Assembly (NCBI RefSeq): GCF_020532645.1 | Contig: NZ_JAJAUZ010000071.1 | Location: forward strand, 1 to 36,513 | Length of the DNA: 36,513 nt | Origin: Streptomyces bambusae | Lineage (GTDB): Bacteria; Actinomycetota; Actinomycetes; Streptomycetales; Streptomycetaceae | Direction of reading: 5' to 3' | Shown: in pieces, positions 16,332 to 26,085 of the stretch | Layout of the letters: every line of letters begins with the position of its first letter | How positions within the stretch are numbered: the first letter of the stretch is position 1 | Made by a program: the position numbers and the translations under genes | Notes under the pieces: generated by a model | Database searches by the model: none | What the model saw: only the letters and a program-made list of their open reading frames with translations | Told to the model about the DNA's origin: nothing

Positions 16332-17072
16332 CTATTGAGCCAGTTCCCACGCGGTGTGGACGGCTTCCGCGAGGGTGTCCACGACCGGAACACCCGCCGC
16401 CGAGAGACTGCGCCGACTGTGTGAGCCGCCGGTGTACAGGACCGCCCTGGCGCCCACGTGCGCGGCCGCGAGGGCGTCGTCGACCGCATCCCCGATGAGG
16501 ACGGTACGGGTCGCCTCGACGCCCGTCATGGCCTCCAGGTGGCGCACCAGGTGCCCGGCCTTGGTGGTGTGCGAGGGCCCGGTGCGGCCGTCGACGCGGA
16601 CGAAGTGGTGGTCGATGCCGTGGGTGCGCACCAGCGGCACCAGCCTCTCGTGCGGCGCCAGGGAGAGCAGCGACTGGGTGCGCCCGGCGCCCTGCCAGTC
16701 CCGCAGCAGCTCGCGGGCCCCGTCGGTCAGCCCGGTGTCCTCGGCGCACGCCCAGTAGTGCCGGTGGAAGACGTCGTCCATGACGAGCCACTCGGCCTCG
16801 GTGGGCATCCGGCCGAGCAGCCGCTCGTAGAACTTCGGGACGGGTACGCAGTACAGCTCGCGGTAGCGCTCCAGGGTGATCGGCGCCAGGCCGAGCTCCG
16901 CGAAGGAGGCGTTCGTCGCTTCGATCACCGCGTGGATGTCGTGGAGCAGCGTGCCGTTCCAGTCCCACACGATGTGCGGTGCGGTCACCCCTGCGGTGGT
17001 GCCCTCGTCCGTGCCCTCGCCCGTGCCGTCGCCCGTGCCGTCGCCCGTGCCGTCGTCTATCCCCGTGCGCAT
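16332..17072 (-). CDS. HAD-superfamily hydrolase (phosphatase-like)
   Basis: Protein of 246 residues with HAD motif I DWNGT (37-41), motif III around HTTKAGH, and motif IV VLIGDAVDDALAA near 195-207, the layout of phosphoglycolate-phosphatase-like enzymes. Asp37 would be the nucleophile. The usual second aspartate (DxD) is Asn39, which may alter acid-base catalysis. The first 29 residues are a low-complexity GTGDGTGDGTGEGTDEGTT stretch encoded by a 12-base tandem repeat, so the true start could be an internal GTG closer to VTAPHIVWDWNG; ATG 17072 lacks a good ribosome-binding site. It begins 30 bases after the stop of the upstream small gene on the same strand and is probably cotranscribed with it. 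The substrate is unknown. Confidence 0.8.
   Translation of the reverse strand: MRTGIDDGTGDGTGDGTGEGTDEGTTAGVTAPHIVWDWNGTLLHDIHAVIEATNASFAELGLAPITLERYRELYCVPVPKFYERLLGRMPTEAEWLVMDDVFHRHYWACAEDTGLTDGARELLRDWQGAGRTQSLLSLAPHERLVPLVRTHGIDHHFVRVDGRTGPSHTTKAGHLVRHLEAMTGVEATRTVLIGDAVDDALAAAHVGARAVLYTGGSHSRRSLSAAGVPVVDTLAEAVHTAWELAQ
17008..17055. repeat. 12-bp tandem repeat inside the HAD gene N-terminus
   Basis: Three perfect units CCCGTGCCGTCG (17020-17055) and one degenerate unit TCCGTGCCCTCG (17008-17019). The unit length keeps the reading frame and encodes (DGTG)n on the minus strand. Confidence 0.9.
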
Positions 17073-17102
17073 GGGTCGACGGTACCCGCTCCGGCCGGCG
17101 GT

Positions 17103-17606
17103 TCAGCCGCCGATCAGGTTGGGGATCTCCTGGACGCCGTACCAGAGCAGCTCGTGGTCCTCGGCTGCGTCCACGGTGTCCTGGGCCTTGGCGTCGCCCC
17201 CGGCGGCGGCCGGCACGGCGGCCGCGGCGGCGCTCACGTCCGGCCCGGCGTCGTCGGCGTCGGCGTGCACCGCGCCCGCGGCGGTCAGCCGCACGTCGCC
17301 GGCGACGGCCACCCGGCCCAGGCTCGCCTCGTCCGAGGCGGGCTCCGGGGTGACGGACCGGTCGGCGACGTCCACGGCCAGCACGACCCGGCGGCGGGCG
17401 GCCGCGGGGTCCTCGGCGAGCAGCTGCAGCGAGGCGAGCGCGGCGCGGCCCAGGGCGGCGTACTCCAGCTCCTCGATGTCGTCCGAGCCCAGCCACTCGC
17501 GCAGCGCGGGGGTGACCGCGTAGGCGCGCAGCGGGGCCGGGCCCAGCTCGCCCGACCGGTGCACCTCGGCGAGGGCGGGCAGGGTCAGGGGGACGTACAC
17601 GCGCAT
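17103..17606 (-). CDS. Conserved actinobacterial hypothetical protein (DUF6912-like)
   Basis: Protein of 167 residues starting MRVYVPLTLPALAEVHRSGELG, an opening I associate with a conserved actinobacterial family of unknown function (DUF6912, from memory). No signal peptide or membrane helix is seen. The middle region has DDIEELEYAALGRAA and RRVVLAVDVADRSV, and an acidic Ala-rich stretch precedes the end WYGVQEIPNLIGG. ATG 17606 is chosen because it begins the recognisable domain and GGAAAG lies about 9 bases upstream; the frame stays open to 17747, but that extension is Gly/Pro/Arg-rich and unlike a domain. It lies upstream of the HAD gene in the same direction, 30 bases apart, and is divergent from the Rv3235-like gene. 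No function can be assigned. Confidence 0.75.
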   Translation of the reverse strand: MRVYVPLTLPALAEVHRSGELGPAPLRAYAVTPALREWLGSDDIEELEYAALGRAALASLQLLAEDPAAARRRVVLAVDVADRSVTPEPASDEASLGRVAVAGDVRLTAAGAVHADADDAGPDVSAAAAAVPAAAGGDAKAQDTVDAAEDHELLWYGVQEIPNLIGG

Positions 17607-17794
17607 GGCCGGCTGCTTTCCGTAGTCGGGAACGCCCTCAGGATACGGCCGCCGGTCCCCCTTCGGGCCGTTGGGCCCGTTCCCGCCCCCGTCCACCACC
17701 GCCCGGCGGCCCGGGCCCCTGACCTGGGGCGTCGTCCGAGGCGTCACCCGGATAGGTGGAGTCAGAGGCTCCGGTGGGGGCCGGTTACGGACCG

Positions 17795-17823
17795 TTGCGG
17801 GCCCTCCGGAGCCCCCGTAACAA
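17795..17823 (+). promoter_or_regulatory. Candidate promoter of the Rv3235-like gene
   Basis: TTGCGG (17795-17800) and TAACAA (17818-17823) are 17 bases apart. The -10 lacks the usual final T, so the match is moderate. Confidence 0.3.
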
Positions 17824-17837
17824 GATCCCCGACCACG

Positions 17838-17851
17838 TTACCGACCGGTAA
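17838..17851. promoter_or_regulatory. Perfect palindrome TTACCG-AC-CGGTAA
   Basis: A 6+2+6 inverted repeat lies just before the ribosome-binding site of the Rv3235-like gene and downstream of its likely promoter, a repressor-like position. Further GTTAC/GTAAC motifs lie at 17784-17788 and 17817-17821. Confidence 0.45.
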
Positions 17852-17865
17852 GCGAAGGGGATCGC

Positions 17866-18309
17866 ATGACCAGCACCATGACCGCCCCGACCAGGCGGCC
17901 CGCCCGCGGCACGGCCGGCACCCGGCCCGCACCCGCGGGCCGCCGCGACCGGCGCCGGCCGCCGGCCGGTCCGCGCACCCCGCGCCGGCCCACGCCCCAG
18001 CACTGGTTCGCGGAACGGCTGCTCGCCGTGCTCAGCGGCCGCCGCCCGGTGCACTGGATGCTCGGCCACACCATCGGCGAGGCGTACGAGCAGCTGGTCG
18101 AGCTGGCCCCCGGCAGCCCGCTGGGCCCGGCCGGGCAGGCCGGCCCGCTGCTGCGGCACTGCGACGCCCGCGAGCCCGCCGACGGCGTCCTCGAAGCGTT
18201 CGCCCGCATCGCGAACGGCGGCCGGCTCGCCGCCATGGCCTTCCGCCTGGAGCAGGGCCGCGACCAGCGCTGGCGGTGCGCCGCCGTCGAGATCGGCCCC
18301 CGCCCGTGA
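17866..18309 (+). CDS. Rv3235-family protein (DUF6459-like)
   Basis: Small protein of 147 residues. Residues 1-42 are Arg/Pro-rich and probably disordered. Residues 44-146 form a compact domain (HWFAERLLAVLSGRRPVHWMLGHTIGEAYEQL, ending RWRCAAVEIGPRP) that I recognise as the Rv3235 family, which also sits beside secA in Mycobacterium tuberculosis. No signal peptide, membrane helix or catalytic motif is seen, and the role is unknown; the conserved link with secA suggests an accessory role in export or envelope function. ATG 17866 follows the ribosome-binding sequence GAAGGGG by about 5 bases. The gene converges with secA, 58 bases apart. Confidence 0.8.
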   Translation: MTSTMTAPTRRPARGTAGTRPAPAGRRDRRRPPAGPRTPRRPTPQHWFAERLLAVLSGRRPVHWMLGHTIGEAYEQLVELAPGSPLGPAGQAGPLLRHCDAREPADGVLEAFARIANGGRLAAMAFRLEQGRDQRWRCAAVEIGPRP

Positions 18310-18345
18310 CCGCCGCCCGCCGCCCGCGGGACGGCCGGGCGGGCG

Positions 18346-18361
18346 CGCGCCCTCGGGCGCG
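18346..18361. terminator. GC hairpin between convergent genes
   Basis: CGCGCCC (18346-18352) pairs with GGGCGCG (18355-18361) between the Rv3235-like gene and secA. The stem is short, with no T-run. Confidence 0.4.
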
Positions 18362-18367
18362 GTTCCG

Positions 18368-21157
<2,790 letters not shown>

Positions 21158-21348
21158 TGAGGCTGGTCTCCTTGCCGGTCGGGCCTGGCACTGGTTCGTA
21201 CACGGGCACGGCAGGGGTGCCCCACCGCAACGGCCATCGTAAGCGAGGACCCGGTCAAGCCGGGAGGTCTGCCGTGGCCCCGGGGCTGCTGCCACCCGGA
21301 ATGAGAACGTACGGGGCCTCGGGAAGGTGCCGGTGTTCACGAAAACTG

Positions 21349-21379
21349 TTGGCCCGGCCCCGCCGCGGCGCACCAGAAT
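21349..21379 (+). promoter_or_regulatory. Candidate promoter of the acetyltransferase (leaderless)
   Basis: TTGGCC (21349-21354) and CAGAAT (21374-21379) are 19 bases apart. The -10 ends 6 bases before ATG 21386, so transcription would begin at the start codon. No Shine-Dalgarno sequence is present. Confidence 0.45.
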
Positions 21380-21385
21380 CCGTTC

Positions 21386-21958
21386 ATGGAGCCCCTCACT
21401 CTCAGCACCGAACGCCTCGTCCTGCGTCCGTGGCGCCCCGACGACGCCGACGCCGTCCACCGGGCCTGCCAGGACCCGGACATCCAGCGCTGGACCCTGG
21501 TCCCCTCGCCGTACGACCACTCCCACGCACAGGACTGGACCGGCAGGCTCGCCCCGGCCGGCTGGGCGGACGACACGCAGTACTCCTTCGCCGTCTGCCT
21601 CGCCGGGACCGGCGTCCCGGTCGCGGCCGCCGGCGTGCACGTGCACGGGCCCCTGAAGTTCGAGATCGGCTACTGGACCGCGAAGGAGCACCGCGGCAAC
21701 GGCTACATGTCCGAGGCCGTGCTCCGCATCGCCCACTGGGTCTTCACCGACCTGGGCGCCGGACGCCTGGAGTGGCGGGCCGAGGTGGGCAACGCGGCCT
21801 CCCGCGCGGTCGCCGAGAAGTGCGGCTTCCGGATGGAGGGCGTGCTGCGGGCCGCGCTGCCGCAGCGCGGGACCTGGCGGGACGCCTGGGTGGGTGGCCT
21901 GCTCCCCTCCGACCTGGGCCTCCCGTCCCGGGTGCCGTACCTGCCTGCGCCGGCCTGA
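21386..21958 (+). CDS. GNAT acetyltransferase, RimJ/RimL type
   Basis: Protein of 190 residues in the GNAT fold, group acetyltransferase_3. It opens with LSTERLVLRPWRPDDADAVHRACQDPDIQRWT, typical for the family. FEIGYWTAKEHRGNGYMSEAVLRIAHWVF (about 91-119) covers the acetyl-CoA pyrophosphate-binding loop (HRGNGY). RAEVGNAASRAVAEKCGFRMEGVLR is the usual C-terminal signature of RimJ/RimL proteins that acetylate protein N-termini or small amines. The actual substrate is unknown. ATG 21386 has no ribosome-binding site but a -10-like element 6 bases away, suggesting a leaderless mRNA. The gene is divergent from secA and is followed in the same direction by a DNA-glycosylase-like gene with its own promoter. 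Confidence 0.88.
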   Translation: MEPLTLSTERLVLRPWRPDDADAVHRACQDPDIQRWTLVPSPYDHSHAQDWTGRLAPAGWADDTQYSFAVCLAGTGVPVAAAGVHVHGPLKFEIGYWTAKEHRGNGYMSEAVLRIAHWVFTDLGAGRLEWRAEVGNAASRAVAEKCGFRMEGVLRAALPQRGTWRDAWVGGLLPSDLGLPSRVPYLPAPA

Positions 21959-22016
21959 CCGGGCCGCCGGACGGGCCCCGGGGGCTTGTCCGGCGGGCGT
22001 TGTCAGTGGCACCGCC

Positions 22017-22022
22017 TAGGGT
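22017..22022 (+). promoter_or_regulatory. -10 element of the YcaQ-like gene (leaderless)
   Basis: TAGGGT, a very good Streptomyces -10 hexamer, ends 7 bases before ATG 22030, so the transcript should start at the A of the start codon. The -35 region is poor. Confidence 0.5.
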
Positions 22023-22029
22023 GCCGGTC

Positions 22030-23205
22030 ATGACGACCGCACCGCAGCCAGCCGCCTCCCTGTCCGCCGCGGAAGCCCGCCGGATCGCCCTGCGCGCACA
22101 GGGGTTCCTCGGCGCCCCGGACCGGCGGGCGGGCGTCCGCGGGATGCTCCGCCACCTCGGTGCGGTGCAGCTGGACACCATTTCGGTGCTGGCCCGCTCG
22201 CACGAGCTGATCCCGTACGCGCGCCTGGGCGCGGTGGGCCGGGACGCGGTGGAGAAGGCGTACTGGAGCGACAGCCACGCCTTCGAGTACTGGTCGCACG
22301 CGGCCTGCATCCTGCCCATCGAAGAATGGCCGCATTTCGCCTTCAGGCGGCGGCAGATCCGGGCCAAGGGCTACCGCTGGCACCTGCTGGAGGACAAGCT
22401 CAGCTCGACGCGGGCCGTGCTGGACCGGCTGGCCGCCGAGGGCCCGCTGACGTCCAGTGAGCTGGGCGGCGCGAAGAACGGCGGCGAGTGGTTCGAGTGG
22501 TCAGAGACCAAGATCGCGGTGGAGTGGCTGCTCGACACCGGCGAGGTGGTGTGCACCGAGCGCCGCGGCTGGAAGCGCGTCTACGACCTGGCCGAGCGGG
22601 CGGTGCCGGACGGGCTGTTCCACGACGACCTGGAGGACCGCGAGTGCCTGCGCCGCCTGGTGGCGCTGGCCGGGCACTCGCTGGGCGTGGGCACCCGTGC
22701 GGACATCGCCGACTACCACCGCCTCAAGGGCGGGCAGGTGGACTCGGTGATCGCGGACTCCGGGCTGGTGCCGGTCGAGGTCGAGGGCTGGGGCAAGCCG
22801 GCGTGGGCGGACCCGAAGGCGCTGGCCTCGGAGCCGCGCGGCCGGCACCGCACGACGCTGCTGTCGCCGTTCGACTCGCTGGTCTGGGACCGATCCCGGA
22901 CCGAGCGGATCTTCGGTTTCACGCACCGGCTGGAGGCGTACGTGCCCAAGCCCAAGCGGGTGCACGGGTACTTCGCGATGCCGCTGCTGGCGGGCGGCCG
23001 GCTGCTGGGCCGGGTGGACCCGGCGCGCGAGGGCCGCACCCTGGTGGCCCGGCAGCTCTCGCTGGAGTCCGCGGCGGGCGCCCGTCCGATGGCGCAGGCG
23101 CTGCAGGAGGCCGCCGAGTGGGTGGGCTGCGAGGACGTGCGCATCGAGCGGACCGCGACGCCGGCCGAAGCGGTGGCGGTGACCGCCGAACTGGCGGCGC
23201 TGTAG
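22030..23205 (+). CDS. Winged-helix DNA glycosylase-like protein (YcaQ/AlkZ, HTH_42)
   Basis: Protein of 391 residues in the HTH_42 family, which includes E. coli YcaQ (AlkX) and Streptomyces sahachiroi AlkZ, glycosylases that unhook DNA interstrand cross-links. The family's catalytic QxD/Q motif is visible as QLD at 47-49 in LGAVQLDTISVLARSHELI. Other expected segments are FEYWSHAACILPIEEWPHF, then RRGWKRVYDLAERAVP and LLSPFDSLVWDRSRTERIFGF, and PKRVHGYFAMPLLAGGRLLGRVDPAREG near the C-terminus. The QxD form matches the YcaQ-like rather than the AlkZ (QxQ) branch. It may protect against a self-made or environmental alkylator, but no toxin biosynthesis genes lie nearby. ATG 22030 lacks a ribosome-binding site and appears leaderless. 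It converges with the response-regulator gene. Confidence 0.85.
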   Translation: MTTAPQPAASLSAAEARRIALRAQGFLGAPDRRAGVRGMLRHLGAVQLDTISVLARSHELIPYARLGAVGRDAVEKAYWSDSHAFEYWSHAACILPIEEWPHFAFRRRQIRAKGYRWHLLEDKLSSTRAVLDRLAAEGPLTSSELGGAKNGGEWFEWSETKIAVEWLLDTGEVVCTERRGWKRVYDLAERAVPDGLFHDDLEDRECLRRLVALAGHSLGVGTRADIADYHRLKGGQVDSVIADSGLVPVEVEGWGKPAWADPKALASEPRGRHRTTLLSPFDSLVWDRSRTERIFGFTHRLEAYVPKPKRVHGYFAMPLLAGGRLLGRVDPAREGRTLVARQLSLESAAGARPMAQALQEAAEWVGCEDVRIERTATPAEAVAVTAELAAL

Positions 23206-23214
23206 CCGGGGCCG

Positions 23215-23235
23215 GGAGCCCGCGGGCAGGGCTCC
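23215..23235. terminator. Bidirectional terminator hairpin
   Basis: GGAGCCC (23215-23221) pairs with GGGCTCC (23229-23235) between two convergent genes. The stem can be lengthened with one bulge. The 10-base palindrome GCCCGCGGGC occurs twice here (23218-23227 and 23237-23246), allowing alternative folds. Confidence 0.55.
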
Positions 23236-23259
23236 GGCCCGCGGGCGGGGCCGGTGGCC

Positions 23260-23985
23260 CTACCTGATCTCCAGGATCTTCTCCCGCATCGCGTAGACCA
23301 CCGCTTCCATCCGGGAGTGCAGCTGGAGCTTCTCCAGGATGTTGCGGACGTGGTTCTTCACGGTGTTCTCGGAGATGAAGAGCTGCTTGGCGATGTCCCG
23401 GTTGTTCATGCCGGTGGCGACCAGCTTGAGGACCTCGAGCTCGCGGTCCGTGAGCCGGGGCGCGGGCACCAGCCGGCGCTCGTCGGTGCGCTGGATCATC
23501 GACTTGAACTCGGTGAGCAGCTTGGACGCCATGGAGGGGCTGATCTGCGACTGTCCGTCCGCGACGGCGCGGATGGCGGTGGCGACCTCGTCCGTGGAGA
23601 TCTCCTTCAGCAGGTAGCCGGTGGCCCCCGCCTTGATGGCGTCGTAGAGGTCCGCCTCCTCGTCGCTGATCGTCAGCATGATGATCTTCGCGGAGGGGGC
23701 CACCTCCTTGATCGAGGTGCAGGCCTCGATGCCGCCGCGCCGGGGCATCCGCACGTCCATCAGGACGATGTCGGGAAGCAGGTCGGCGGCCTTGTCGACG
23801 GCTTCCGCGCCGTCCCCGGCCTCGCCGACCACCTGGATGTCCTCCTCCTGGGCGAGGACGATCTCCAGGCCGCGCCGGAACAGCGCGTGGTCGTCCACGA
23901 CCAGCACGCGGATCGGCTCGCCGGCCGGTCCCGGACGGCGGTCGGCCGCGTCCTCGTCGCGCACCGGCCCGAAGGTGTCCGCCAT
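23260..23985 (-). CDS. NarL/LuxR-type response regulator (orphan)
   Basis: Response regulator of 241 residues. The receiver domain (about 24-143) has acidic pocket DD31-32, phospho-acceptor Asp77 in VLMDVRMP, Thr105 and Lys127. The LuxR-type helix-turn-helix (about 177-235) reads LTDRELEVLKLVATGMNNRDIAKQLFISENTVKNHVRNIL. An N-terminal extension of about 23 residues is polar and acidic. ATG 23985 is chosen for a GGGGG ribosome-binding sequence just upstream; further upstream the frame is not protein-like. No histidine kinase is adjacent, so its partner is encoded elsewhere or it is unphosphorylated. It lies downstream of hpf on the same strand, but a strong hairpin at 24122-24159 separates them. 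The target genes are unknown. Confidence 0.93.
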   Translation of the reverse strand: MADTFGPVRDEDAADRRPGPAGEPIRVLVVDDHALFRRGLEIVLAQEEDIQVVGEAGDGAEAVDKAADLLPDIVLMDVRMPRRGGIEACTSIKEVAPSAKIIMLTISDEEADLYDAIKAGATGYLLKEISTDEVATAIRAVADGQSQISPSMASKLLTEFKSMIQRTDERRLVPAPRLTDRELEVLKLVATGMNNRDIAKQLFISENTVKNHVRNILEKLQLHSRMEAVVYAMREKILEIR

Positions 23986-24121
23986 CGTTCCCCCCTGAAG
24001 GCCGTGAGGCCCCGAAGTCTGCCTGCTGCACGCATCAACCGGTCCGCGGCGCGGGCCGGTTGACTGCCCGCCATGATTCCATGCCGGAGCGGTCCGGCGG
24101 GGGGACCATGGCTGCATACGA

Positions 24122-24159
24122 GTGCCCCCGGGGCGCCTGCGAGGCGCTCCCGGGGGCAC
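24122..24159 (-). terminator. Terminator after hpf
   Basis: A long GC stem, GTGCCCCCGGG with CCCGGGGGCAC on the outside and GCGCCT with AGGCGC inside, with a small mismatch and a short loop. It lies about 30 bases after the hpf stop codon and before the response-regulator gene. Confidence 0.8.
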
Positions 24160-24190
24160 CGCCCATACGGGAATTCCACGGGCTTTCGGC

Positions 24191-24883
24191 TCAGCCGCCG
24201 AGTGCCCCGCCGGCGCCCCGCGCCTCTTCCGAGGTGGACGCGCTGTCTGCATTCAGGTGAATGACGCCGTAGTCGTATGCGTGGCGCCGGTAGACGACGC
24301 TCGGCTGCTTCGTCTCGGCGTCGACGAAGAGGTAGAAGTCGTGTCCGACCAGTTCCATCTCGTACAGCGCCTGGTCGAGCGCCATCGGTGCGGCCGAGTG
24401 GGTCTTCTCGCGGACGATGAGCGGGCCTTCGCCCTGCACTTCCAGCGAGCCGATCCGCGTGGTCGGGATCTTGTCCCCGGCCTCTTCCCGAACGATCTGT
24501 CCATTTCCGTTGAGGGTCGCGACATCGGGGACGACGTCGGCGACTTCCGCGGCCGAAAGCCGGCCGGCGCCGCGGCGGGTGCCGCGCTTGTCGTGCTGCC
24601 TGCGCAGCCTGGCCTCCAGCTTGTCCTGGGCCAGGTCGAGTGCCGCGTACGGGTCGGCGGCTGCTGCTTCGGCCCGGATCACCGGGCCCCGTGAACGAAG
24701 GGTGATCTCCACCCGGTCGGAACGGTCGGCCTGACGCGGGTTGTGCTCCTTGGACACCTCGACGTCCAGGCTGATCACCTTGGCGTCGAGCTTCTGGATT
24801 CTCTCCAGGTTCAGCTTCTCGGCCACGTGCTTGCGGAACCGGTCGGGCACCTCGGTCTTGCGGCCCTTGACGACGATGTCCAC
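24191..24883 (-). CDS. hpf: Ribosome hibernation promoting factor, long form
   Basis: Protein of 230 residues starting MDIVVKGRKTEVPDRFRKHVAEKLNLERIQ. The N-terminal S30AE domain (about 1-105) binds the 30S subunit at the tRNA/mRNA channel. A charged linker follows (about 105-165). The C-terminal dimerisation domain includes KTHSAAPMALDQALYEMELVGHDFYLFVDAETKQPSVVYRRHAYDYGVIHL, typical of long HPF that makes 100S ribosome dimers in stationary phase. GTG 24883 is chosen: GGAG lies about 7 bases upstream and the domain begins at once. An upstream GTG (24940) would add 19 residues unlike the family. It has an unusually long, relatively AT-rich 5' region (to 25214), so it is probably independently controlled. 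Confidence 0.96.
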   Translation of the reverse strand: MDIVVKGRKTEVPDRFRKHVAEKLNLERIQKLDAKVISLDVEVSKEHNPRQADRSDRVEITLRSRGPVIRAEAAAADPYAALDLAQDKLEARLRRQHDKRGTRRGAGRLSAAEVADVVPDVATLNGNGQIVREEAGDKIPTTRIGSLEVQGEGPLIVREKTHSAAPMALDQALYEMELVGHDFYLFVDAETKQPSVVYRRHAYDYGVIHLNADSASTSEEARGAGGALGG

Positions 24884-25214
24884 GCAGAACTCCGTTCCCG
24901 GATTGCTCCGCCTCAGGGGCGGAACGTCTCCCTTTTGCACCAGACCCCGGTGAGCACCGGAGCCTCGGACTTGGCGACTTTCACCTCCTCCTCCCCCATC
25001 GGCAAGATCGCCACCCCACCGACTTCGGAGTCGAGAGACACCTTCGCGACACGAAGAATCCGAAGCACGCGTCCCGATGCGTGGGGCCCAAGGCTCGCCA
25101 TTTCCTTACAACCGAACATATCTCGCAACGCTGGTTGTCGGCACCCGCTACCGGGACGTACCTCCGTTCAGGTGTGTTTTCCCTCCTACCACCTGCAACG
25201 ACGTTCGAACCCGG
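24884..25214 (-). other. hpf upstream region: likely long leader and promoter, possible small ORF
   Basis: 331 bases lie between comFC and hpf, less GC-rich than the surroundings. On the minus strand an AT-rich patch has TATGTT (plus coordinates 25115-25120) as a possible -10, with a weak GCCGAC 16 bases upstream. A 71-codon frame (TTG start, 24913-25128) crosses most of the leader; its third-position GC is only moderate and it has no recognisable domain. The paired segments CACGC/GCGTG (25066-25083) and CCGCC/GGCGG (24909-24923) could fold in the leader. Confidence 0.45.
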
Positions 25215-25958
25215 TCAGTTCCAATTGTTTTCGAAGGCTTCCGAACACGCCGCAACGACCGCCGCCGACAGGGCCGGGAATCCCCCGTACGGCGCCGTCC
25301 GGGACATGGCCGAAACCGCCCGGGCCGCCTCCACCAGGGATGCACCGGTCGTCATGAGGTCGTCCACCAGGACCACCGCACGGCCCGCCACCAGCCCGGC
25401 CCCGCCCGGGCGCACCTCCAGGGCGCCGGCCAGGTTCGCGAGCCGCTCCCGGGCGCCCAGGCCGGCCTGGTCGGCCACCGCCCGCCGGTGCCGCAGCACG
25501 CACGCCACCCGCGCCGGCACGCCGTCCCGCCGCAGCCGGGCCGCGGCCGCCAGCGCGATCCGCCGGGCCGGATCGTGCCCCCGCGCCCGCACCGCCCGCC
25601 GCACCGACGGCACCGGTACGAGGACCAGCCCGCCCGGTCCCGGCCACCGGGCGGCAGCCACCGCCGGCGGCACCGCCGCCGTCACCGCCCCGGCCAGCGC
25701 ACCGCCCAGCGGGGCGGCCAGCGACAGCGCCCCGCGCTCCTTGTGGGAAAGCAACAGCTCGCGGACCGGGCCGCCGTACCCCGCCGCCGCATACACGGCG
25801 GGCAGCCCGGCCGGTTCCGGCCGGGGCCGCACCCGGCGCGGCCCCGCCCCGTACAGCACCTGCCGGCACGCCCCGCACAGTGCCGTGCGCGGGCTCTCGC
25901 AGCCCGCGCAGGCCACCGGCAGCACCAGCCCGGCGAGCTCCTGCCACCAGCCCCGCAT
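25215..25958 (-). CDS. comFC: ComFC-like phosphoribosyltransferase-fold protein
   Basis: Protein of 247 residues. A four-cysteine zinc-ribbon-like module is near the N-terminus (CAGCESPRTALCGAC, about 16-30). The phosphoribosyltransferase-type fold follows, with HKERGALSLAAPLG, PVPSVRRAVRARGHDPARRIA and the PRPP-loop-like motif VVLVDDLMTTGASLVEAA near 210. ComFC is needed for DNA uptake in competent bacteria; in actinobacteria this gene is conserved between lpqB and hpf but its role is unproven. ATG 25958 (MRGWWQELAGLVLPVACAGC) is chosen as the family-like start; upstream codons in frame are Gly-rich and non-conserved. A hairpin at 26031-26067 separates it from lpqB upstream. Confidence 0.88.
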   Translation of the reverse strand: MRGWWQELAGLVLPVACAGCESPRTALCGACRQVLYGAGPRRVRPRPEPAGLPAVYAAAGYGGPVRELLLSHKERGALSLAAPLGGALAGAVTAAVPPAVAAARWPGPGGLVLVPVPSVRRAVRARGHDPARRIALAAAARLRRDGVPARVACVLRHRRAVADQAGLGARERLANLAGALEVRPGGAGLVAGRAVVLVDDLMTTGASLVEAARAVSAMSRTAPYGGFPALSAAVVAACSEAFENNWN

Positions 25959-26030
25959 GCCCCCACTGTGCCCGCCCCGGCCGCCGGCCCGCGACCCCTG
26001 TGGACAACCCACGGACGAGACACCCGCAAC

Positions 26031-26067
26031 GCAGGAGGACCCGGCCGAAACGACCGGGTCCCCCTGC
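26031..26067 (-). terminator. Terminator after lpqB
   Basis: A 14-base stem (26031-26044 with 26054-26067) with one mismatch and a 9-base loop lies 18 bases after the lpqB stop. It would end the mtrA-mtrB-lpqB transcript and cut comFC off. Confidence 0.75.
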
Positions 26068-26085
26068 TGTTCCACGACCGGGCGG

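Noticed and set aside
17607..17747. N-terminal extension of the small conserved gene at 17103-17606
   Set aside because: The added Gly/Pro/Arg-rich stretch is not domain-like, whereas ATG 17606 has a ribosome-binding site.
24060..24090. SigR-like promoter (GGAAT-18-GTT) before the response regulator
   Set aside because: GGAAT is present on the minus strand but the base triplet 18 positions on is GGC, not GTT.
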